From contig NZ_CP160453.1 of the NCBI RefSeq assembly GCF_040744945.1, positions 2,852,001 to 2,916,000 of the forward strand: DNA of 64,000 nt. Reading direction: 5' to 3'. Below, piece by piece: positions 41,945-49,639 of the stretch. Made by a program: the position numbers and the translations under genes. Below the pieces are notes generated by a model that saw nothing but the letters and a program-made list of their open reading frames with translations, did not search any database and had not been told where the DNA came from. The stretch is from Saccharothrix sp. HUAS TT1 (GTDB taxonomy: Bacteria; Actinomycetota; Actinomycetes; Mycobacteriales; Pseudonocardiaceae). The stretch's first letter is position 1; every line of letters begins with the position of its first letter.

Positions 41945-43079
41945 CTTCCTGGCCTGACAGCCGCTCCTGGCGGCGGATCGTCAATCCCGTCACGGCGGTG
42001 AGCACGGGTTCGGGCAGGCGCAGCGGGTAGCGGCCGGGGGTGATCGACCCCAGCGGTCGCGGTCCGGCGGCGCCGGTGGCGGACGGCACGTTGGCGGGCA
42101 GGCCGTGCCAGGTCAGGAAGCCGAGCAGGGCGGCGAGGTACGCCTCCTTGCCGTCGGCGGGCAGCCCCAGCTCGTCGCTCGTGCGCAGGTCGACGCGCCG
42201 GCCCAGCGACCCGACCAGCACGGGGTTGCGCATGCCGCCGCCCGACCCGACGACCGTCGCGCCGCCGCACTCGGCGGCGATCGTGCGCGCGGTCAGCTCG
42301 GTCAACGTGGCCAGCAGGTCCTCGGCCGGCATGGTCAGGCCCTCGGTGACGCGGTCGAGGTACGCGCGGTCGAAGTGCTCCTTGCCGGTCGACTTGGGCG
42401 CGGGCCGGGCGTAGTACGGGTCGGCCAGCAGGCGGTCGAGCAGGTCGGCGCGCACCCGGCCGCGGCGGGCGAACTCGCCGTCGGTGTCCTGGGTGCGCAG
42501 GCCGCCGGACAGCGCGGTCATCGCCGCGTCCATGAGCGCGTTGCCCGGTCCGGTGTCGTAGGCGATCACCCCTTCGGGCGAAACCCTGGTGATGTTGGCG
42601 ATGCCGCCGATGTTCAGCGCGACGGCGGGCCGGCCCTCGGTCTCGGCGAACCGGCGCAGCCAGAGCGCGTCGAGGGTGCTCGCCAGCGGCGCGCCGTGCC
42701 CGCCCGCGGCGACGTCGCGGACCCTCAGGTCGGCCACCACCGGCAGGCCGGTGGCTTCGGCTATCCACGCGGGCTGGCCCAGTTGGAGCGTGCCCAGGCA
42801 GCGGCCGTCCTCGACCCAGTGGTGCGCGGTCTGGCCGAGCGAGGACACCAGCTCGCCGCGGTACCGGGCGGCGACCTCGGCGAACGCCTGGCCGAGGCGC
42901 GTGTCGAGCGCGCACAGGTCCGCGGCGCTGGTCGGTGGCCTGCGCAGGTCTTCCGGGAACGGGTGCTCGGCGTGCTCGACGGGGGTCAGCACGACGGTCG
43001 GGCCGTCCAGGGACAGGTCGGCGACGGCCACGTCGATGGCGTCCATCGAGGTGCCCGAAATGAGCCCGATCACCCTCAC
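41919..43079 (-). CDS. anmK: Anhydro-N-acetylmuramic acid kinase
   Basis: A 386-residue sugar kinase converting 1,6-anhydro-MurNAc and ATP to MurNAc-6-phosphate in wall recycling. The family start VIGLISGTSMDAIDVAVADL is present, with NIGGIANIT and VGSGGGMRNPVLVG as phosphate-binding loops. The GTG at 43079 gives this start. Overlap with the symporter gene indicates a two-gene recycling or uptake operon. No MurQ etherase is adjacent. Confidence 0.93.
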   Translation of the reverse strand: MRVIGLISGTSMDAIDVAVADLSLDGPTVVLTPVEHAEHPFPEDLRRPPTSAADLCALDTRLGQAFAEVAARYRGELVSSLGQTAHHWVEDGRCLGTLQLGQPAWIAEATGLPVVADLRVRDVAAGGHGAPLASTLDALWLRRFAETEGRPAVALNIGGIANITRVSPEGVIAYDTGPGNALMDAAMTALSGGLRTQDTDGEFARRGRVRADLLDRLLADPYYARPAPKSTGKEHFDRAYLDRVTEGLTMPAEDLLATLTELTARTIAAECGGATVVGSGGGMRNPVLVGSLGRRVDLRTSDELGLPADGKEAYLAALLGFLTWHGLPANVPSATGAAGPRPLGSITPGRYPLRLPEPVLTAVTGLTIRRQERLSGQEDGGDRART

Positions 43080-43193
43080 GCCCTGTGGTCTATTCCACAC
43101 TGACCGCCGGCGCAAGAGTGTTCGTGGGAAAGTTGCTTGAAATCAACTTGGTTCGTCGATCGTCAACATACGGTGGCGTGCGAGGATTGCGCC

Positions 43194-44555
43194 GTGTCCA
43201 CCACGTCCCTGATCTGGATCATCGTCGTCGTCGCGGTCCTGCTCGCGGTCGCCCTCGTGACGGGCGTCGTGCTGGCGCGGCGCCGGCGGATCAGCCTCGC
43301 CGAGCCCGAGCAGGACAAGCCCGTCAAGGGCTACCAGGCCGGTGGCGCGATCGCGTTCAACACCACCGCGCCGCCGGTGGTCGAGCCGACCGGACCGGCC
43401 GAGCCGGTCGAGACCACCGCGCCCGCCGAGCCCGTTCCGGCGCCGGACGCGGTCGAGGTGGTCGAGCCGGTCGAGCCGGTCGAGCACCCGGTGGCCGAGC
43501 GCACCGAGGTCGACGGCCAGCCCGGTGTCGGCGACGACGCGGCGGTGCCGCGCGACTCGGTCAAGCGCGGGTTCGTCGAGGTCGACCTGCCCGAGCAGGC
43601 GTCCGAGATCGACGAGATCGAACCGACCTCCGGTCGGCTGGAGCGGCTGCGCGGTCGGCTGTCGCGGTCGCGCTCGACGTTCGGCCAGAGCCTGCTCGGC
43701 CTGCTCGGCGCGGGTGACCTGGACGAGGACTCGTGGACCGACATCGAGGACACGCTGCTGATGGCGGACCTCGGCTCGGCGATCACCGACCAGGTCGTCA
43801 CGGCGCTGCGCGAGCAGATCGTGGCGCGCGGCGTGCGCACGTCCGCCGACGTCCGCGCGCTGCTGCGCGACGTGCTGGTCGACGCGCTGCACCCGGAGAT
43901 GACCCGCGCGGTGAACGCGCTGCCGCACACCAACGGCTCCGCCGGGCCGAAGCCGGCCGTCGTGCTGGTCGTCGGCGTGAACGGCGTCGGCAAGACGACC
44001 ACGACCGGCAAGCTGGCGCGGGTCCTGGTGGCCGACGGCCGGACCGTGCTGCTCGGCGCCGCGGACACGTTCCGCGCCGCCGCGGCCGACCAGCTGGAGA
44101 CGTGGGGCTCGCGCGTGGGCGCGTCGACGGTGCGCGGCGCCGAGGGCGCGGACCCGGCGTCGGTCGCGTTCGAGGCGGTGAAGCAGGGCCTGACGGCCGG
44201 CGTGGACACCGTGCTGATCGACACGGCGGGCCGGCTGCACACCAAGACCGGGCTGATGGACGAGCTGGGCAAGGTCAAGCGGGTGGTGGAGAAGCAGGCC
44301 GAGGTGGACGAGGTGCTGCTCGTCCTGGACGCCACCACCGGCCAGAACGGCCTGACCCAGGCGCGGGTGTTCGCCGAGGTGGTCGACGTGACCGGCATCG
44401 TGCTGACCAAGCTGGACGGCACCGCCAAGGGCGGCATCGTGTTCCAGGTGCAGCGCGAGCTGGGCGTCCCGGTCAAGCTCGTCGGCCTGGGCGAGGGCGC
44501 GGACCACCTGGCGCCGTTCGAGCCGACCGCGTTCGTGGAGGCCCTGCTCGGCTGA
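43194..44555 (+). CDS. ftsY: Signal recognition particle receptor FtsY
   Basis: A 453-residue SRP GTPase. An N-terminal transmembrane segment (LIWIIVVVAVLLAVALVTGVVL), typical of actinobacterial FtsY, is followed by an acidic Glu/Pro/Val-rich A region (residues 50-135) and the NG domain. The P-loop is GVNGVGKTTTTGKLA, G3 is DTAGRLHTK and G4 is TKLDGTAKGG. The GTG at 43194 has a GAGGA site 7 nt upstream. It delivers ribosome-bound membrane proteins to the translocon. Confidence 0.96.
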   Translation: MSTTSLIWIIVVVAVLLAVALVTGVVLARRRRISLAEPEQDKPVKGYQAGGAIAFNTTAPPVVEPTGPAEPVETTAPAEPVPAPDAVEVVEPVEPVEHPVAERTEVDGQPGVGDDAAVPRDSVKRGFVEVDLPEQASEIDEIEPTSGRLERLRGRLSRSRSTFGQSLLGLLGAGDLDEDSWTDIEDTLLMADLGSAITDQVVTALREQIVARGVRTSADVRALLRDVLVDALHPEMTRAVNALPHTNGSAGPKPAVVLVVGVNGVGKTTTTGKLARVLVADGRTVLLGAADTFRAAAADQLETWGSRVGASTVRGAEGADPASVAFEAVKQGLTAGVDTVLIDTAGRLHTKTGLMDELGKVKRVVEKQAEVDEVLLVLDATTGQNGLTQARVFAEVVDVTGIVLTKLDGTAKGGIVFQVQRELGVPVKLVGLGEGADHLAPFEPTAFVEALLG

Positions 44556-44908
44556 GCGCCCGGGTGAACTCGAATTCGCCTGGAATCGCGAATCCGATGA
44601 CCGGCCCGGGTTACTCCGAAAGCAATAGCGGAGAACGCCGCGCATTTAGTCCGGGCGGTGTGCGGCACACTAGCGCACCGCCGGTCCGGGCCGGACTACG
44701 CGACCACGAACCCGACCGGTCGAACCCGCCCCCGCCTGCGCTTTCGGTCGCCGTCGGCAACTCGCGCGAGGGTGAATTCAGCGGGTGAATCCGCGTTCGC
44801 AGAGCCTTTTGAATTCGCACCGCGAGTCGAACTGGGCTGCTTGACCCGAATATGCCGGGCGAGTACCTTCACGCCATCGACTGCGGTACGTGGTTACTGG
44901 GGGCTCGC
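44556..44908. other. 353-bp intergenic region after ftsY
   Basis: The region is AT-richer than its surroundings and contains no ORF with family features. Towards the 3' end it holds a promoter (TTGACC at 44841, TACCTT at 44864) for the next regulator. It also has a small inverted repeat CTCCG/CGGAG near 44617-44634. This is the junction where the conserved ftsY-amt order is broken by the 18-kb accessory insert. Confidence 0.5.
44841..44869 (+). promoter_or_regulatory. Promoter of the MocR-like regulator
   Basis: TTGACC (44841-44846) and TACCTT (44864-44869) are separated by 17 bp, close to the sigma-70/HrdB consensus; transcription would start about 35 nt before the ATG at 44909. Confidence 0.55.
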
Positions 44909-46216
44909 ATGACCAAGTCGACAACGTCGTCGGACCTGATCGAGCGATTACGCGAGAGCCGCGGCCGGAGTGCGCGGGACATCGCCGCCACCGTGCACCG
45001 GCTGATCATCTCCGGCGACCTCGCGCCGGGGACGCGGCTGCCCACAGTGCGGGCGATAGCGGTGGTGCTCGGCGTCAGCGCGGCCACCGTGTCGGAGGCT
45101 TGGGGCCTGCTGCGCCGCGGCGGCCTGCTCGACTCCCGGCGGCGCAACGGCACCTTCGTCCGGGGGCCGGTCCCGCTCTCCCTGGGCGTGCTCGACCTCA
45201 GCCGCCCGGCGCCGGACTCGCGCCTGCTGCCCTCGATCGTCGCGGCCCTCACCAGCGGCGCCCACGAACTCGAACACGCCGACCACGGCGGCGTCTCGCC
45301 GGTCCTGGTCCGGGCGGTCGAGCCGGAACTCCCCTTCCCCGCCGAGGCGTGGCTGGTCGCCGACGGCCTCGCCGCCGCGATCCGCTGCGGCGTGCGGGCG
45401 TTCGCCGGCCCCGGTGAGACCATCGCCGTGGCCGCGCCGCTCGCACCGCACCTGCTGGACGCCCTGCGCGGCAGCGGCGCCCACCTGGTCCAGGTCGAGT
45501 GCGACGGCGACGGGCCGCGGCTGGAGGGCCTGCGCCGGGTGCTGGAGCGGAAGCCGAAGGCGCTCGTGCTGCCGACCAGCACGTACCTGGCCTGCGGTCA
45601 CTCGTGCACCGCGCAGCGGGCGCAGGAGCTGGCCGCGGAGCTGGCGGGCACCGGCGTCGGCGTGCTGGAGGTGGACGAGCTGGGCCCGCTGTCGCCCCGG
45701 ACGCCCAGCCTCGGCCGGTGGCTGCCGGAACGGGTGCTGCTCGCGCGGTCCTACGACGGCGCGTTCGGGCCGAGCCTGCGGGTGTGCGTGGTGGTGGGCG
45801 GCGCCGCGCCGGTCGACCGGATCCGGTCCCGGTTCGCGGCGGACCCGATCGGGCCGAGCCCGATCCTGCAGAACGCGGTCGCCCACCTCATCGTGGACCC
45901 GGTCGCCCGGCAGGCGGTCGACCTGGCCCGCGAGCACTACGACCACCGGCGCGAGGCGCTGGGCCGGGCGCTGGTCGGGCGGGCCCTGACCACCGACCAC
46001 CGGGCCGGGCTCGGCGTCTGGGTGCGGGTCTCGGACAGCGCCGCGGTCAAGGCCGCGCTCGACCGGCGGGGCGTGGTCGTCATCCCGGACGACCGGTGCT
46101 ACCCGGAGTCGTCGCCCGGCACGCACATCGGCATGGTGGCCGGGTGCCTGCCGGACGACCACAGGACGGCCGATGCGGTCGCCGACCTCGTCGCCGCGGC
46201 CAACGCGCGGCGCTGA
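44909..46216 (+). CDS. MocR-like regulator lacking the PLP lysine
   Basis: A 435-residue GntR winged helix (DLAPGTRLPTVRAIAVVLGVSAATVSEAWG, by span) fused to an aminotransferase-like domain. In MocR proteins the PLP lysine lies seven residues before an Arg (K-x6-R); here the corresponding segment is RSYDGAFGPSLR with Gly284 in that place. It is therefore unlikely to form an internal aldimine with PLP. It may sense another ligand or act as a constitutive regulator. The ATG follows a GGGGG site. It is convergent with the MarR gene at the end of the adjacent cluster. Confidence 0.75.
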   Translation: MTKSTTSSDLIERLRESRGRSARDIAATVHRLIISGDLAPGTRLPTVRAIAVVLGVSAATVSEAWGLLRRGGLLDSRRRNGTFVRGPVPLSLGVLDLSRPAPDSRLLPSIVAALTSGAHELEHADHGGVSPVLVRAVEPELPFPAEAWLVADGLAAAIRCGVRAFAGPGETIAVAAPLAPHLLDALRGSGAHLVQVECDGDGPRLEGLRRVLERKPKALVLPTSTYLACGHSCTAQRAQELAAELAGTGVGVLEVDELGPLSPRTPSLGRWLPERVLLARSYDGAFGPSLRVCVVVGGAAPVDRIRSRFAADPIGPSPILQNAVAHLIVDPVARQAVDLAREHYDHRREALGRALVGRALTTDHRAGLGVWVRVSDSAAVKAALDRRGVVVIPDDRCYPESSPGTHIGMVAGCLPDDHRTADAVADLVAAANARR

Positions 46217-46250
46217 GGACCGGCCGCCCGGGTCCGGCCCCGCGAGCGCG

Positions 46251-46706
46251 TCAGGACGCCGGGCGCAGCTTGGCCAGCAGCGGGCCGAGGTCGTCGTCCA
46301 TCGTGATGTGCCGGAACGCGTCCTTGAGCGCGGCCTCGTACACCGGCAGCGCGTCCTCCAGCACCTTGCGGCCGACGTCGGTGATGCCGGTGTACACCCG
46401 GCGCCGGTCGCGCAGGCAGTGCCGCCGCTCGGTGAGGCCGGTGCGCTCCAGCCGGACCACCAGCCTGCTCACCGAGCTCTGGTTGAGCAGCGTGACCTCG
46501 GCCAGCTCCTGCATGTGCAGCTCGCCGAGCGGGGCGTTGGCCAGCGCCATCAGCGCGGTGAACTCGGAGAACCCGATGTCCGAGTGCCGCTGGAGCATCT
46601 TCTGCATGGTGTGGCCGACCCGCGCGTTCAGGGCGGCGAGCCGACCCCAGAGCAACCCGTCGCTCGAGAGCAGCAACGGCGCGGGAGGGGATGCCTGCTG
46701 TGACAT
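46251..46706 (-). CDS. MarR-family regulator of the metabolite cluster
   Basis: A 151-residue MarR protein. The recognition region is MQELAEVTLLNQSSVSRLVVRLERTGL and the wing is RHCLRDRRRVYTGIT. The ATG has a GGAGG site. It is the last gene of the minus-strand cluster, and sites related to its upstream region also occur before the exporter genes (TGTATGCGCA at 46750-46759 reversed and 49604-49613). Control of export genes in response to the product is inferred. Confidence 0.85.
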   Translation of the reverse strand: MSQQASPPAPLLLSSDGLLWGRLAALNARVGHTMQKMLQRHSDIGFSEFTALMALANAPLGELHMQELAEVTLLNQSSVSRLVVRLERTGLTERRHCLRDRRRVYTGITDVGRKVLEDALPVYEAALKDAFRHITMDDDLGPLLAKLRPAS

Positions 46707-46739
46707 GTCGCCCTCCGGGATTCCACCACGCCGAGTCGT

Positions 46740-46776
46740 GGTACAGACCTGCGCATACATCTGACTTGACTGTACC
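46740..46776. promoter_or_regulatory. Candidate MarR autoregulatory site
   Basis: GGTACAG (46740-46746) and CTGTACC (46770-46776) form a 7-bp inverted repeat enclosing the half-site TGCGCATACA (46750-46759). The half-site is shared with the operator at 49588-49614. It lies 34 bp upstream of the marR start. Confidence 0.5.
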
Positions 46777-46837
46777 TCGGTCACGCCTGGGCGAACACCT
46801 CGTGTGTGAGCCAGGACACGGTGCTGCCGGCGGCCGG

Positions 46838-47629
46838 TCAGACCCCCTCGAACGCCCCGACCCGGAATACGCGGCCGTAGCCGTGCACCTCGACGTCCGG
46901 CGCGGTCTCGCGCAGCGACTGCCAGAGCAGGACCTGGTTGGCGGTGAGCACCGCGGTGCCCAGCTCGTCCTCCAGCGCCTCGACGATGCCGACGGCGCGC
47001 TGGCCGTTGCCCGCCACGAACACCGCGTCGGCCCCGTCCGCCACCGACTTCACCCAGTCGAACAGCAGGCCCGGGATGATGTCGGCCTGGCTGCTCGGCA
47101 GCCCGCTCGGCGCGTGGTGCACGACGTCGAAGCCCTGGTCGGTGAAGTACCGAGCGCCCGCCAGGTCCAGTTCCCGGTCGAACCACGGCGGGTTGACCAG
47201 CGCCATCGACCGCACGCCCAGCGCGCGCATCGCGTTCGAGGCCGCGAGGCAGGTCGTCACCAGCGGCATCCCCCGCGTCCGCGGCGCCAACCGCCGCAGC
47301 AGGGCCTGCTCGCCGTCGACGCCGTGCTTGTACGACGAGCTGGTGAAGCCGAGCGCGATCACGTCCAGCGGTGACGCGGCCAGGCTCTCCACCGTGTCGT
47401 CCAGGTACGGCTCGTCGGTGAACGACGTGACGGGCTGGTGCGGGATCTTCGGGTCCATCACCCCGCCGGGGCGCATGGCGCCGAAGTGCAGCCGGTGGGC
47501 GTGGACGGAGACGTCGGCGGGCGCCATCGCCCGCAACTCGGCCTCCGGGCCCACGTCCGCGTGCGGCACCACGACGCCGATCCGCACGCGCGCGTCCCAG
47601 CCGTCACGCCTGAAGGTCCGCTCGGTCAT
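46838..47629 (-). CDS. Asp/Glu-racemase-fold protein (maleate isomerase/AMDase-like)
   Basis: A 263-residue protein of the Asp/Glu/hydantoin racemase superfamily, closest in pattern to maleate cis-trans isomerase and arylmalonate decarboxylase (RIGVVVPHADVGPEAEL start; LTANQVLLWQSLR end). The two canonical catalytic Cys positions read F95 (ALGFTSSSY) and A206-G207 (FVAGNGQ), so neither cysteine is present. C127 in TTCLAASN lies elsewhere. Classical racemase chemistry is therefore doubtful. It follows the deaminase gene by 3 bp. Confidence 0.72.
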   Translation of the reverse strand: MTERTFRRDGWDARVRIGVVVPHADVGPEAELRAMAPADVSVHAHRLHFGAMRPGGVMDPKIPHQPVTSFTDEPYLDDTVESLAASPLDVIALGFTSSSYKHGVDGEQALLRRLAPRTRGMPLVTTCLAASNAMRALGVRSMALVNPPWFDRELDLAGARYFTDQGFDVVHHAPSGLPSSQADIIPGLLFDWVKSVADGADAVFVAGNGQRAVGIVEALEDELGTAVLTANQVLLWQSLRETAPDVEVHGYGRVFRVGAFEGV

Positions 47630-47632
47630 GCC

Positions 47633-48112
47633 TCACCTCCTCGAATAGGTGTTGTTCGCCAGCCAGCGCTCGAACGGCTCGTCGCCGTTCTCCACCGGCA
47701 TCGCGCGCACGTCCATGGGCCACCGCTCCGGCGGCAGGGCGAAGATGCTGTACGAGCCGGAGTAGTCGAAGCCGGCCGCCGCGGCGCCGTGCCGGTCCAC
47801 CGCGTAGACGATCGTGGTGATGCCGCTGTACAGCGCCGCCATGTAGCACAGCGCGCACGGCTCGCCCGAGGCGATCAGCGTGCAGCCGTGCAGCGAGGCG
47901 ACCCGCAGCTTGGCGCAGGCGTCCTGGATCGCCACCACCTCGGCGTGCGCCAGGGGGTCGTGGTTCGCGGCGACGCGGTTGACGCCCTCGCCGATGACGC
48001 CCTGGCGCGGGTGCACCACCAGGCCGGAGAACGGGATGCCGCCGCGCTCCACGTGCTCGAGCGACAGGGCGACCGCCCGGCGCACGTGCTCGCGCAGCTC
48101 GTCGTCGGTCAC
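47633..48112 (-). CDS. Nucleoside/guanine deaminase-like protein
   Basis: A 159-residue zinc deaminase of the cytidine deaminase superfamily. Zn-binding H56-A-E58 (LAHAEVVAI) and P85-C86-x2-C89 (GEPCALC) are intact. The pattern resembles guanine deaminase and TadA-like enzymes. The GTG start overlaps the SMR stop (GTGA), so it is coupled to the exporter. In this cluster it might hydrolyse an amidine or pyrimidine ring; a salvage role cannot be excluded. Confidence 0.82.
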   Translation of the reverse strand: MTDDELREHVRRAVALSLEHVERGGIPFSGLVVHPRQGVIGEGVNRVAANHDPLAHAEVVAIQDACAKLRVASLHGCTLIASGEPCALCYMAALYSGITTIVYAVDRHGAAAAGFDYSGSYSIFALPPERWPMDVRAMPVENGDEPFERWLANNTYSRR

Positions 48113-48546
48113 GCCGTCGCCTCCGGCGCCGGGGCCGGCTTGGACGACATCTTCAGCCCGACCACGCCGCCGATGATCAGCACGAAGCAGGCCGCCTTGA
48201 GCAGCGAGATGGACTCGTCGAACACCAGGGTCCCGAAGATCACCGTGCCGACGGAGCCGATGCCGGTCCAGACGGTGTAGCCGACGCCGACGTCCAGCGT
48301 CTTCAGGGCCAGGCTGAGGAAGAAGATGCCGCCCGCCGCCGCGAGCACGGTGGTGATGGACCACCCGAGGTGGGTGAAGCCGTGGGACCCGTTGGTGCCG
48401 AGGGCGAACACGACCTCGAACACGGCGGCGATCAGCAGGTAGGTCCACGAGCGCACGTCGGTCTGCGCGGGTGCGGCAGGCGCGTCGGTCGTGGCGGTCT
48501 CGGCCGCGGTCGCGGTGACCGGGGCGTCCTTGGTCTGCTTGCTCAT
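48109..48546 (-). CDS. SMR exporter subunit 2 (Gdx/SugE-like)
   Basis: A 145-residue four-helix SMR transporter with an extra Thr/Ala-rich N-terminus of about 35 residues. The essential membrane Glu is in YLLIAAVFEVVFALG. The motif TLDVGVGYTVWTGIGSVGT matches Gdx/SugE guanidinium-type exporters rather than EmrE. It shares a 98-bp, nearly identical block with the next SMR gene, so the two probably form an antiparallel heterodimer like YkkCD. The exported compound is unknown; a small cation is inferred. Confidence 0.85.
   Translation of the reverse strand: MSKQTKDAPVTATAAETATTDAPAAPAQTDVRSWTYLLIAAVFEVVFALGTNGSHGFTHLGWSITTVLAAAGGIFFLSLALKTLDVGVGYTVWTGIGSVGTVIFGTLVFDESISLLKAACFVLIIGGVVGLKMSSKPAPAPEATA
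48245..48342. repeat. 98-bp duplicated block, copy 1 (within SMR subunit 2)
   Basis: Identical to 48706-48803 except for one base (C at 48273 versus T at 48734), at an offset of 461 bp. It encodes the shared GGIFFLSLALKTLDVG core of both SMR proteins. Confidence 0.85.
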
Positions 48547-48593
48547 GTTCTCGTCTTCCTTGGTCGGTGCGGTCTGGTGCGGTCGGGTGCGGG

Positions 48594-48914
48594 TCAGACG
48601 CCGGAGGCGACGCGGAGGCCGATGACGCCGAGGATGATCGCGCCGAAGCACAGGATCTTCGCGGCGTTCAGGCGCTCCTTGAACAGGAACACGCCGAGCA
48701 CGACGGTGCCGACGGAGCCGATGCCGGTCCAGATGGTGTAGCCGACGCCGACGTCCAGCGTCTTCAGGGCCAGGCTGAGGAAGAAGATGCCGCCCGCCGC
48801 CGCCAGCAGCGTGAAGATGGAGGGCCACAACCGGGTGAAGCCCTTGGTCGCGTTGGTGCCGAGCGCGAACGCGACTTCGAAGACGGTGGCAATCGCGAGG
48901 TACAACCAGTGCAT
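48594..48914 (-). CDS. SMR exporter subunit 1 (Gdx/SugE-like)
   Basis: A 106-residue SMR protein of standard length. The proton/substrate-coupling Glu is E13 in IATVFEVAFALG; GYTIWTGIGSVGTVVLG is the subfamily motif of guanidinium exporters. The gene is 47 bp upstream of its partner. Retention of two distinct copies with different termini fits an obligate heterodimer of fixed opposite orientation. Confidence 0.87.
   Translation of the reverse strand: MHWLYLAIATVFEVAFALGTNATKGFTRLWPSIFTLLAAAGGIFFLSLALKTLDVGVGYTIWTGIGSVGTVVLGVFLFKERLNAAKILCFGAIILGVIGLRVASGV
48706..48803. repeat. 98-bp duplicated block, copy 2 (within SMR subunit 1)
   Basis: Second copy of the block at 48245-48342, one mismatch. 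Flanking coding sequence has diverged much more, which points to recent gene conversion or a recent partial duplication. Confidence 0.85.
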
Positions 48915-48943
48915 GGGATCGACTTCCTGTGCGGTGGTGCGGG

Positions 48944-49558
48944 TCAGTGGGAAGCGGACGCGGACCGGGCGGCGATCGCCTCGTCGACCAGGGCGGTCAG
49001 GGCGTCGGGGTCGGGCACGCCGCTGATCCGGCGGTTGCCGACGAGGATCGTGGGCACGGCGGAGACCTCGTCGCGAGCGGCCTGCCGCAGCGCCTCGCGG
49101 TGCCGGTCGCGGTAGCGCCGGTCCTCCAGCGCCGCGCGGAAGGCGGCGCCGTCCAGGCCGATCGACTCGGCGATGTCGGTCAGCACGTCGTGCTCGCCGA
49201 TGTTCCGCTCGTCCTGGAAGAACGCGCGGAAGACGGCGGCGGTGTACTCGGCGCCCCTGCCGTGGTCCTCGGCGAAGCAGAAGCCCTCGAACGCCGTGTG
49301 CGTGTACGGCTGCGGCGAGACGGACGGCAGCACGATCGGCACGCCGAGGCGCCGGGCCATCGGGTAGACCGACTGCCGCCACACGGCGGGCAGGTAGTCG
49401 TCCTCGGGCCGCAGCGTCGGGGTCGGCTCGGGCCGCAGCTCGAACGGTCGCCACACGACTTCGGCGTCCTTGCCGGCCACCGCCTGCTCGACGATGCCCT
49501 CCGCCAGCAGGCAGTAGGGGCACACGTAGTCGGAGTAGACAACGACTTGGACGGTCAT
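48944..49558 (-). CDS. DsbA/FrnE-family thiol oxidoreductase
   Basis: A 204-residue thioredoxin-fold protein of the 2-hydroxychromene-carboxylate isomerase/FrnE group. The CPYC active site (C13, C16) is in VYSDYVCPYCLLAEG, and the cis-Pro loop is AVPTILVGNRRISG. There is no signal peptide, so it acts in the cytoplasm. FrnE-like proteins occur in polyketide clusters with unclear roles. A promoter/operator lies just upstream, so it heads the export sub-operon. Confidence 0.83.
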   Translation of the reverse strand: MTVQVVVYSDYVCPYCLLAEGIVEQAVAGKDAEVVWRPFELRPEPTPTLRPEDDYLPAVWRQSVYPMARRLGVPIVLPSVSPQPYTHTAFEGFCFAEDHGRGAEYTAAVFRAFFQDERNIGEHDVLTDIAESIGLDGAAFRAALEDRRYRDRHREALRQAARDEVSAVPTILVGNRRISGVPDPDALTALVDEAIAARSASASH

Positions 49559-49587
49559 CGGCCTGCCTCTCGTCGGCTGCTTGTTCA

Positions 49588-49614
49588 ATGCGTGTACATC
49601 AACTGTATGCGCAT
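49588..49614. promoter_or_regulatory. Imperfect palindrome, probable MarR operator
   Basis: ATGCGTGTACA (49588-49598) and TGTATGCGCAT (49604-49614) match in 9 of 11 positions as an inverted repeat with a 5-bp spacer. The right arm contains the half-site shared with the marR upstream region. It overlaps the -10 of the proposed promoter at 49602-49631. Confidence 0.55.
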
Positions 49615-49631
49615 GAATCTAACTGGCGCAA
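49602..49631 (-). promoter_or_regulatory. Internal promoter for the export sub-operon
   Basis: On the minus strand TTGCGC (49631-49626) and TACAGT (49607-49602) are separated by 18 bp. The promoter lies between the transglutaminase-like and FrnE-like genes and would drive the latter plus the SMR, deaminase and racemase-fold genes. Confidence 0.45.
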
Positions 49632-49639
49632 CTCGGGGC

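Noticed and set aside
44556..44908. tRNA or structured RNA in the large gap after ftsY
   Set aside because: No T-loop GTTCGANNCC with a matching acceptor stem was found; only a promoter and a small inverted repeat.
48547..48943. Guanidine riboswitch before the Gdx-like SMR genes
   Set aside because: The gaps are only 29 and 47 nt, and I see no paired ACGR-loop hairpins or long ykkC-type fold; a covariance-model search would settle it.
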